Shown here in pieces: positions 27,751-34,542 of a stretch of 64,000 nucleotides of DNA. Position 1 is the stretch's first letter. Every line of letters starts with the position of its first letter. A program made the position numbers and the translations under genes. The stretch is from NCBI GenBank assembly GCA_965215845.1, contig CBDCEL010000004.1, positions 2,480,001-2,544,000 on the forward strand, in the 5' to 3' direction. Below the pieces are notes generated by a model. That model was not told the DNA's origin and did not search any database. It saw nothing but the letters and a program-made list of their open reading frames with translations. The stretch is from Aurantibacter_A sp965215845 (lineage in GTDB: Bacteria > Bacteroidota > Bacteroidia > Flavobacteriales > Flavobacteriaceae).

Positions 27751-28137
27751 ATGAAAGAATTCTTTATACAGTTTTTTGGCGAGCATTCATGGCAGTTTCA
27801 TACTGCCGGATTGGTCTTTGCCCTATTGGGTTCGGGCCTGGTGAAAAAACACTTTTGGGAAAAACACAGGGCACAGTGCGAAGGGGTATGCAGGCATCCC
27901 CGATTCGACCCCCGGTTTTGGATAAGGGACAACTGGTTGAACGTGGTAGAAACCCTTGCGGTGGCCTTTATTTTTGTACGGTTTTCAGATATTCTCCTTC
28001 ATTGGAACGGGATCGACCAGTTTAAAATAGGAACATGGAGCATTCCCACGACGGGAGACACTTTGTTCTATTATCCCTTTATCGCAGGGGCTTATCAATA
28101 TTGGGTACACAAACGATCGAGAAAAAAAGATGGATGA
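27751..28137 (+). CDS. Small membrane protein 1 of lysis-like cassette
   Basis: 128 residues with three hydrophobic spans (about 17-33, 65-84, 103-120) and a cysteine pair in a basic loop (CEGVC). The ATG at 27751 is preferred; the open frame reaches back through the hairpin element, and an ATG at 27694 would add 19 basic residues. The stop overlaps the next start (ATGA). No family recognised. Position before a peptidoglycan hydrolase suggests a holin or holin-like role. Confidence 0.6.
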   Translation: MKEFFIQFFGEHSWQFHTAGLVFALLGSGLVKKHFWEKHRAQCEGVCRHPRFDPRFWIRDNWLNVVETLAVAFIFVRFSDILLHWNGIDQFKIGTWSIPTTGDTLFYYPFIAGAYQYWVHKRSRKKDG

Positions 28138-28532
28138 AGGAATATTCCGGCTTTTGGCTGGCCTCATTTTTATCGGGCATGGCCTTGAATGTAGATGAAG
28201 AGTTGCTGTCGATATTTCTATGCTCGGGAGCCGCAACAATTTTTCGAATGTTATATGAAAAAAAATATCGGGAGCAAAAAATCGATCTGACACGAATGGC
28301 CCTCATATGTATCGTGTCGCTTGCATTGCCCTATTTGATCAACGAAATAATTGTTGGAAACAAAGCGATCGAAAAGGCCAGACTATTGGTTTTGTTCGCT
28401 ACTGGGGCGATTGCGGTAGACGTTGTTGAAATATGGGTTTCCCTCATCCCCCAAAAAATTAGAGAGATAATTAATATGATTCCTGAACTGATAAGAAAAA
28501 GGGTAGGGCTCGAAAAAAAGGATGATAAATGA
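28134..28532 (+). CDS. Small membrane protein 2 of lysis-like cassette (holin-like)
   Basis: 132 residues. The ATG at 28134 overlaps the previous stop by 4 bases, so longer frames were not used. Three to four hydrophobic spans (about 5-20, 24-42, 60-80, 88-110) end in a charged tail (IRKRVGLEKKDDK). Size, topology and basic tail fit holins, but no holin family is recognised by sequence. It overlaps the next gene by 4 bases. Confidence 0.6.
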   Translation: MKEYSGFWLASFLSGMALNVDEELLSIFLCSGAATIFRMLYEKKYREQKIDLTRMALICIVSLALPYLINEIIVGNKAIEKARLLVLFATGAIAVDVVEIWVSLIPQKIREIINMIPELIRKRVGLEKKDDK

Positions 28533-28819
28533 ACTGGTTCGATCTACTGCACATGGTACTGCACTTTGTATCGGTGGGAGCCTACTTCTACCTGGGGCTT
28601 GTAGTATCATTGCACTATAAGAAAAGGTTGCCCGAATGGCTTTATTATGGAATGTTGATTGCTTCTTTTTTCATGGTTTACAATTTGTTGTACCAAGCGA
28701 CCGGGGGATCTTTTTTATTTGGCGATTTCAGCTTGAAAAAACTGGCAAAGTTGCCTTTTTGGTTGATTCCCAACCTTATTCATGCTTTTGTACTGTATTG
28801 GTTTTTAAGAAAAGCCTAG
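28529..28819 (+). CDS. Small membrane protein 3 of lysis-like cassette
   Basis: 96 residues, three hydrophobic spans (about 6-27, 37-58, 71-92) and a short basic C-terminus. Start overlaps the previous stop by 4 bases. Together with the two preceding genes it makes a run of three coupled small membrane proteins ahead of the M23 peptidase. It may be a holin, an antiholin or a helper; nothing in the sequence decides this. Confidence 0.6.
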   Translation: MNWFDLLHMVLHFVSVGAYFYLGLVVSLHYKKRLPEWLYYGMLIASFFMVYNLLYQATGGSFLFGDFSLKKLAKLPFWLIPNLIHAFVLYWFLRKA

Positions 28820-28842
28820 CATTGAGGGCACTTTAAAGGAAA

Positions 28843-29289
28843 ATGAAAAAAGTGAAGCAAATGCAAAGTCCGATTAAAAAATTGGTGTTAAGGGGCAATG
28901 ACCCTACTGGCCATGGTCATTATGGCGCCAAAAGAGGAAGGAAAAAGCATAAAGGCCTTGATTTGGCAGCCACTCAAGGTGAAGATGTCATAAGCCCAAT
29001 TCATGGTGTAGTGACCAAATTGGGATATCCATATTCCTTTGCCCTCCAGTTCAGGTATGTAGAGATCAGCAACGATGTATATCGGGTACGTCTTATGTAT
29101 GTCGCCCCTTTAAAAAAAATAAAAGTAGGGATCAGATTGTTCGAAGGAGATCTCATAGGCCGGGTACAAAATATTGCGGGGTATTGGAATCAGAAGATGA
29201 CAAATCATGTTCACATGGAGGTATACAAGTACGGATTGCTAACTGATCCAGAACCGCTGCTGGTTTGTAATAATTCCATTATTAGCTGA
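28843..29289 (+). CDS. Leaderless M23-type peptidase, endolysin-like
   Basis: 148 residues. The metal ligands of M23 endopeptidases are visible: His36 and Asp40 (HKGLD) and His124 with His122 (HVHME). There is no signal peptide or membrane span, so it should stay in the cytoplasm until a holin opens the membrane, as phage endolysins do. The YxHL segment that normally carries a further catalytic histidine reads MYVAPL here, so activity is uncertain. It follows three small membrane genes and precedes a spanin-like lipoprotein. Confidence 0.78.
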   Translation: MKKVKQMQSPIKKLVLRGNDPTGHGHYGAKRGRKKHKGLDLAATQGEDVISPIHGVVTKLGYPYSFALQFRYVEISNDVYRVRLMYVAPLKKIKVGIRLFEGDLIGRVQNIAGYWNQKMTNHVHMEVYKYGLLTDPEPLLVCNNSIIS

Positions 29290-29317
29290 AAGGCTTATAT
29301 TTTAAAATATTAGCGAA

Positions 29318-29779
29318 ATGAGTAATAATTTGCGTGTAAAAAAAATCAATGCGCTATGGACCATGTGCTGTATCCTCACCTTTGTTTCTTGTGGCCTGAC
29401 CAAAAAAGTAGGCAAACAGGAGATGGATAAAAAGGTGATGGAACAGATTGTTTCCAAAACAAAACGAAAGGGAGACAGCGTGATTTACCAAGTTCCTAAG
29501 ATCCGTTTTAAAGATACCACTGTATATACCTATAACCATGTGGGAACCCGATTGGAGACTCGGTTCGATTCAGAAGGGTATATAGACCAGGTGCGCTGTA
29601 TCGAAGCAGCATTGGAACAATTCACGTTGATTAATAGAGAGCTGGCGACATCGATTAAAAACAAGGAAAAAGAAGAGAAAAGTACAATAGATAAAACGCT
29701 GGTGTATGGAATATTGATGATTCTTGTCTTTGGGTTACTTTATGTTATTTCCAGATTGGAGTCCTTAAGGCTGAGGTGA
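29318..29779 (+). CDS. Lipoprotein with C-terminal membrane anchor, candidate unimolecular spanin
   Basis: 153 residues. An N-terminal signal ends LTFVSC with acylation at Cys25, and residues 127-146 (TLVYGILMILVFGLLYVISR) form one membrane helix followed by a short basic tail. The section between is charged, with helical parts. One end in the outer membrane as lipoprotein and the other in the inner membrane is the layout of unimolecular spanins such as phage T1 gp11, which fuse the two membranes in the last step of lysis. The match is architectural, not by sequence. Follows the M23 gene by 28 bases. Confidence 0.6.
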   Translation: MSNNLRVKKINALWTMCCILTFVSCGLTKKVGKQEMDKKVMEQIVSKTKRKGDSVIYQVPKIRFKDTTVYTYNHVGTRLETRFDSEGYIDQVRCIEAALEQFTLINRELATSIKNKEKEEKSTIDKTLVYGILMILVFGLLYVISRLESLRLR

Positions 29780-29861
29780 GTTGGGTTCTATGATTTCTGA
29801 AATATCAACAAATGGTAAATTTTGATGCTTCGAAAGGCTATATTTCCATACCTTCGAGTGC

Positions 29862-31229
29862 ATGGATGTAATTAATGATTTTCTCTCAAATGCCATTCCA
29901 CTTACCGAATGGCCAATGTTCTTGCTTTTGATAGTCGGAGGGCTATTTTTGGTTTTTTACTCCAAGTTTTTACCCTATCGTTTTTTTGGTCATGCCATTG
30001 CCATAACAGCAGGAAAGTATGATGATAAAAATGCCAAAGGGGAAGTGAGTTCTTTTCAGGCACTTTCGGCCGCCGTGGCCGCTACGGTCGGTTTGGGCAA
30101 TATTTCGGGTGTGGCCATTGCAATTCATGATGGCGGACCTGGTGTCGTATTTTGGATATGGATGACGGCCTTGATCGGTATGTGCATCAAGTTTTATTCG
30201 TGTAGTTTGGCAGTGATGTATCGAGGGGTAGATTCCGATGGCAAGGCCCAGGGAGGCCCGATGTACTATATTACCAAAGGATTGGGAGAAAAATGGAGGC
30301 CATTGGCGGTTTTCTTCGCGATATGTGGTCTGTTCGGGTTTCTGGGGGTCTTTACGGCCAACCAGTTTACCGAAACCTTTATGAGCGTTGTGGAACCAAC
30401 AGATACCCTCTACGATATGGGCGATCAAAACTGGAAACTGACAATCGGAATAGTGTTGGCCATAATCACGTCTTTTGTGATTTTTGGGGGATTGACCAAG
30501 ATTGCTAAAGTGGCTTCGGCTATTGTTCCGTTTATGGTAGCAGTTTATTTGATCGCGGTAATTGTTGTCATGGCGTTGAATGCTTCTCAGATTCTACCTT
30601 CTTTAAAAATGATCATTACCGAAGCCTGGAATTTCGATACTGTCGTTACCGGTGGTTTTTGGGGACTTGTCATTATAGGAATTCGACGTGCGATGTTTTC
30701 TAATGAGGCCGGTCTGGGTAGTGCACCGATGTATCACGGACAATCGAAAACCGATAATCCGATTAAAGAAGGGCTGGTGGCCATGCTGGGACCGTTTATC
30801 GATACCATTCTGGTGTGTACCTTTACTGCGGTTGTCATTATTTTAAGTGGAGCCTACCTTGAAGATTCCAGCGGAATCGTAATGACACTCTCCGCTTTTG
30901 AAACTACTTTGTTCGGTTACGGCGATATCTTATTGATGGTAATCGTTACGGCTTTTGCACTGTCAACTTTGTTCACCTATTCTTATTATGGCGTGAAGTC
31001 ACTTTCTTTTTTGACCAATGCCAAAATTGGCAAGTTTTATAACTGGTATTTCGTCGCTATGATTGTTTTTGCCGCGGTGGCTTCATTGGAACTTGTCAAA
31101 AATCTCATCGATTTGTCATATGCCCTAATGGTTATTCCGAATATGATCGCAGTACTATTGTTGGCCCCGAAGGTAAATGAAGCGGCCGCGGCTTATTTTA
31201 AAAAACTCAAGGGTGAAAGAAGGGCATAA
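29862..31229 (+). CDS. Alanine/glycine:sodium symporter (AGCS family)
   Basis: 455 residues with about eleven membrane helices. FQALSAAVAATVGLGNISGV near residue 65 is the AGCS signature with the conserved GxGN substrate loop, and GIRRAMFSNEAGLGSAPMYHG near 270 is the second conserved block. It imports alanine or glycine with sodium, consistent with a marine bacterium. It is the first ordinary chromosomal gene right of the island, and its end overlaps the start of era. Confidence 0.92.
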   Translation: MDVINDFLSNAIPLTEWPMFLLLIVGGLFLVFYSKFLPYRFFGHAIAITAGKYDDKNAKGEVSSFQALSAAVAATVGLGNISGVAIAIHDGGPGVVFWIWMTALIGMCIKFYSCSLAVMYRGVDSDGKAQGGPMYYITKGLGEKWRPLAVFFAICGLFGFLGVFTANQFTETFMSVVEPTDTLYDMGDQNWKLTIGIVLAIITSFVIFGGLTKIAKVASAIVPFMVAVYLIAVIVVMALNASQILPSLKMIITEAWNFDTVVTGGFWGLVIIGIRRAMFSNEAGLGSAPMYHGQSKTDNPIKEGLVAMLGPFIDTILVCTFTAVVIILSGAYLEDSSGIVMTLSAFETTLFGYGDILLMVIVTAFALSTLFTYSYYGVKSLSFLTNAKIGKFYNWYFVAMIVFAAVASLELVKNLIDLSYALMVIPNMIAVLLLAPKVNEAAAAYFKKLKGERRA

Positions 31230-32097
31230 ATCAGGCTTCGTAAACATCATCGGTAATCCGAATGTCGGTAAATCTACTTTGATGAATGCCTTTGTTGGCG
31301 AAAAGCTTTCAATAATCACCTCTAAGGCGCAGACGACCAGACATCGCATTTTGGGTATTGTTAACGGAGATGATTTTCAAGTCGTTCTTTCCGATACGCC
31401 CGGTATAATCAAACCCGCCTACGAGCTGCAATCTGGCATGATGGATTTCGTCAAGACTGCCTTCGAGGATGCCGATGTGATTTTATATATGGTCGAGATA
31501 GGGGAGAAGGCCCTGAAAGACGAAGTTTTTTTCGAAAAGATAAAGAACAGTAAGATTCCTATACTGCTACTTCTCAATAAGGTAGATACCGCTACGCAAG
31601 AATTATTGGAAAACCAGGTACAATATTGGCAAGAATTGCTTCCTAAAGTAGAATTACATCCCATTTCTGCTTTGTCGAATTTCAATGTAAAGAACGTCTT
31701 TGGCCGTATCGTCGAATTACTTCCTGAAGGACCACCTTACTATCCAAAGGATCAATTGACCGACAAGCCTGAACGCTTTTTCGTCAATGAATCGGTTCGA
31801 GAAAAAATACTGGTCCATTATAAAAAAGAGATTCCGTATTCCGTTGAGATCGAAACCGAGGAGTTTCTTGAAGATGAAGATATCATCAGAATCAGATCGG
31901 TCATTATGGTAGAACGAGATTCGCAAAAGGGAATCATTATTGGCCATAAAGGGGCAGCTCTTAAACGGGTGGGAATCGAGACCCGAAAAGACCTTGAGCG
32001 GTTTTTCGGCAAGCAGGTGCACATCGAACTTTATGTAAAGGTGAACAAGAATTGGCGGAACAATGAGCGTGAGCTAAGACGATTTGGTTATAAATAG
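31213..32097 (+). CDS. era: GTPase Era
   Basis: 294 residues from the GTG at 31213, which overlaps the symporter end by 17 bases; an ATG at 31177 would add 12 residues but overlap more. G1 is GNPNVGKS (14-21), with switch TTRHR, DTPG and NKVD following. The C-terminal KH domain contains GIIIGHKGAALKRVG and KVNKNWRNNERELRRFGY. Era binds the 3' end of 16S rRNA and is needed for 30S assembly. Length is normal for the family. Confidence 0.95.
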   Translation: MKEGHKSGFVNIIGNPNVGKSTLMNAFVGEKLSIITSKAQTTRHRILGIVNGDDFQVVLSDTPGIIKPAYELQSGMMDFVKTAFEDADVILYMVEIGEKALKDEVFFEKIKNSKIPILLLLNKVDTATQELLENQVQYWQELLPKVELHPISALSNFNVKNVFGRIVELLPEGPPYYPKDQLTDKPERFFVNESVREKILVHYKKEIPYSVEIETEEFLEDEDIIRIRSVIMVERDSQKGIIIGHKGAALKRVGIETRKDLERFFGKQVHIELYVKVNKNWRNNERELRRFGYK

Positions 32098-32205
32098 CCT
32101 CCCAAGAAACGATGCGGTTAAAGGCCTTAAAGAATTTTTCGATGAAATACCTATGTCGTTTATCGAATAAATCGGTCCTTCCTCGATAGGGACTCATAGT
32201 TTTCC

Positions 32206-32213
32206 TACATTTG
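32206..32213 (+). promoter_or_regulatory. Possible -7 box TACATTTG before the acyltransferase gene
   Basis: TACATTTG matches the Bacteroidota TAnnTTTG element 37 bases before the chosen ATG. No good TTG partner is visible at the expected distance upstream, so the call is weak. Confidence 0.35.
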
Positions 32214-32250
32214 AACAATCGAAGTGAGGAAACCCCAAATCCCCCGACGA

Positions 32251-32979
32251 ATGCAGAATGTGGTAATAATCGGTGCGTCCGGTCACGGCAGTGTGATACT
32301 GGATATCATCGAAAAAGAAGGTAAGTATAGTGTTGTTGGCTTTATCGACACCTATAAGGGTAAGGCCAGATTAAACAATGGCTACGAAATCTTAGGTAGC
32401 GAAGACGAGCTTCCCCATTTGATGGATAAGTTCAATTTCTGCTCCGGCATTGTTGCCATAGGAGATAATTGGATTCGCAAAAAATTGGTAGATCGCGTCT
32501 TAAAAATAGCACCCGATTTCGATTTCATTTCGACAGTCCATCCTCAGTCGATTATCGGACGTGACGTTAAAATAGGCGAAGGTACTGCAGTAATGCCCGG
32601 TGCCATCATCAATTCAAATTCCCTTATCGGTAATTTCTGCATCGTGAATACCACTGCTTCTTTAGACCATGACTGCGTTATGGGCGATTTTTCCAGTTTG
32701 GCACCGCGCGCTTCTACCGGCGGACATGTACATGTCGGGGAGTTTTCGGCTATTGGCCTTGGGGCAAACATTATTGAAGGCATTAACATCGGCCATCACA
32801 CCGTTATTGGAGCCGGTTCGCTTGTGGTCAAGCACATCAAAAGTCACGTGGTGGCCTATGGCACCCCATCTAATGTCGTTCGAAAAAGAGAAGAGGGAGA
32901 AGCCTATTTATCCAAGGAAAAAGAATCGAAGACAGAACTCACCGTTGTTCATCAGGTCGAGCAACAAACGGCAATTTGA
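32251..32979 (+). CDS. NeuD-like sugar O-acyltransferase (left-handed beta-helix)
   Basis: 242 residues from the ATG at 32251 (a GTG 27 bases earlier is less likely). The N-terminus MQNVVIIGASGHGSVILDII is the PglD/NeuD nucleotide-like domain. Hexapeptide repeats follow from about 90 (IIGRDVKIGEGTAVMPGA) to 210, with NTTASLDHDC carrying the catalytic histidine. Such enzymes transfer acetyl groups to sialic acid or to UDP-4-amino sugars. It lies between era and der and away from the polysaccharide cluster, so its substrate is not indicated. Confidence 0.85.
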   Translation: MQNVVIIGASGHGSVILDIIEKEGKYSVVGFIDTYKGKARLNNGYEILGSEDELPHLMDKFNFCSGIVAIGDNWIRKKLVDRVLKIAPDFDFISTVHPQSIIGRDVKIGEGTAVMPGAIINSNSLIGNFCIVNTTASLDHDCVMGDFSSLAPRASTGGHVHVGEFSAIGLGANIIEGINIGHHTVIGAGSLVVKHIKSHVVAYGTPSNVVRKREEGEAYLSKEKESKTELTVVHQVEQQTAI

Positions 32980-33037
32980 GGTCTAGACCAGATTTTTTAC
33001 CCCCAAACTACAGCAACAGATTTACGGCGATTAACAT

Positions 33038-33045
33038 TACCTTTG
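33038..33045 (+). promoter_or_regulatory. Probable -7 box of der
   Basis: TACCTTTG fits the TAnnTTTG consensus exactly and ends 17 bases before the der start codon, which leaves a short leader. A clear TTG at -33 is not seen. Confidence 0.45.
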
Positions 33046-33062
33046 TGGCCTAATTCAATGGA

Positions 33063-34367
33063 ATGAGCGCTATAGTTGCCATTGTGGGTAGGCCCAATGT
33101 CGGAAAATCCACTTTTTTCAACCGTTTGATTCAACGTCGGGAGGCCATCGTCGATGCGGTCAGCGGCGTGACCCGTGATCGTCATTACGGTAAGAGTGAT
33201 TGGAACGGGAAAGAGTTTTCGGTAATCGATACAGGCGGATATGTGCTCGGCAGCGACGATGTTTTTGAAAAGGAAATTGATAAGCAGGTTGAATTGGCCA
33301 TTGAAGAAGCCGATGCCATCATCTTTATGGTAGATGTCGAGACGGGTGTAACGGGTATGGACGAAGACGTTTCGAAATTGTTGAGGAGGGTCAAAAAGCC
33401 TGTCTTTTTGGTTATCAATAAGGTCGACAATGCAAAAAGGGCCGCTGATGCCGTAGAATTTTATTCCTTGGGATTGGGAGAGTACTATACCCTTTCAAGT
33501 ATCAACGGAAGTGGAACTGGCGAACTTTTAGATGACTTGGTCAAAGTACTTCCCGAAAAGGAAGAGGTAAAAGAAGACCTGCCTCGATTCGCCGTCGTCG
33601 GAAGACCCAATGCAGGAAAATCTTCTTTCATAAATGCCCTTATCGGAGAGGAGCGATACATAGTGACCGATGTTGCCGGTACCACCAGAGATAGTATCGA
33701 TACCAAATACAATCGCTTCGGATTTGAGTTCAACCTGGTCGATACGGCGGGCATCCGCAGAAAATCTAAGGTCAGGGAAGATCTTGAATTCTATTCCGTG
33801 ATGCGATCGGTTCGGGCCATCGAACATTCAGATGTATGTTTGCTGCTCTTTGATGCAATCCGGGGTTTTGACGGCCAGGTTGCCAATATCTTTTGGCTGG
33901 CCCAGCGAAATAACAAGGGTATTGTCGTTCTTGTAAACAAATGGGATTTGGTCGGAGACAAGCAAACGAATACCATGAAACAGTATACCGCACAAATCAA
34001 AAAAGCGATGGAGCCTTTTGTCGATGTTCCGATATTGTTTATTTCCGTCTTGAACAAACAACGAATTTACAAGGCCATCGAGACCGCGGTCGATGTATAT
34101 AAAAATCGCTCAAAGAAAATCAAGACCCGAAAGTTGAACGATGTGATGCTGCCAATCATACAACATACACCACCACCCGCATACAAAGACAAATATGTAA
34201 AGATCAAATACGTTACGCAGTTGCCGACCCCTTATCCACAGTTTGCCTTTTTTTGCAACCTACCCCAATATGTACGAGATCCGTACAAACGATTTTTGGA
34301 AAATAAGCTTAGGGAAAACTTTGATTTTACCGGGGTTCCAATTACGATTTTTATGCGGAAGAAATAA
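33063..34367 (+). CDS. der: Ribosome biogenesis GTPase Der (EngA)
   Basis: 434 residues with two GTPase domains in tandem, the defining trait of Der. The first P-loop is GRPNVGKS (9-16) and the second GRPNAGKS (about 180-187). DTGG, NKVD, DTAG and NKWD motifs are all present, and the C-terminal KH-like domain ends NFDFTGVPITIFMRKK. It acts in maturation of the 50S subunit. Confidence 0.96.
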   Translation: MSAIVAIVGRPNVGKSTFFNRLIQRREAIVDAVSGVTRDRHYGKSDWNGKEFSVIDTGGYVLGSDDVFEKEIDKQVELAIEEADAIIFMVDVETGVTGMDEDVSKLLRRVKKPVFLVINKVDNAKRAADAVEFYSLGLGEYYTLSSINGSGTGELLDDLVKVLPEKEEVKEDLPRFAVVGRPNAGKSSFINALIGEERYIVTDVAGTTRDSIDTKYNRFGFEFNLVDTAGIRRKSKVREDLEFYSVMRSVRAIEHSDVCLLLFDAIRGFDGQVANIFWLAQRNNKGIVVLVNKWDLVGDKQTNTMKQYTAQIKKAMEPFVDVPILFISVLNKQRIYKAIETAVDVYKNRSKKIKTRKLNDVMLPIIQHTPPPAYKDKYVKIKYVTQLPTPYPQFAFFCNLPQYVRDPYKRFLENKLRENFDFTGVPITIFMRKK

Positions 34368-34469
34368 GTCTGAAGTGTAAGGAGGGGATATTAAGAGGAT
34401 ACCGTTCGCTGATTGAACAAAATTCAAGTTGAACGATCTACTTAATTGTCGGAAGCATAAACTTTTGTT

Positions 34470-34497
34470 AATTACAACTAAATTTTTAGTTGTAATT
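34470..34497. promoter_or_regulatory. 13-bp inverted repeat upstream of the outer-membrane barrel gene
   Basis: AATTACAACTAAA and TTTAGTTGTAATT are perfect inverted copies with a 2-base centre, 46 bases before the start codon at 34543. The AT-rich stem has no T-run of its own, so a regulator binding site is as likely as a terminator of der. Confidence 0.5.
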
Positions 34498-34542
34498 GTA
34501 CATTAGCCACTAGCTTTTGACCCATCGCACCAAACCACCTGC

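Noticed and set aside
20397..29779. Intact prophage
   Set aside because: No terminase, portal, capsid, tail, replication or integrase genes are present; only repressor, secreted proteins and lysis-like genes.
31961..32218. Minus-strand frame after era that might be a transposase remnant
   Set aside because: Mostly antisense to the KH domain of Era; no transposase motif or inverted ends seen.
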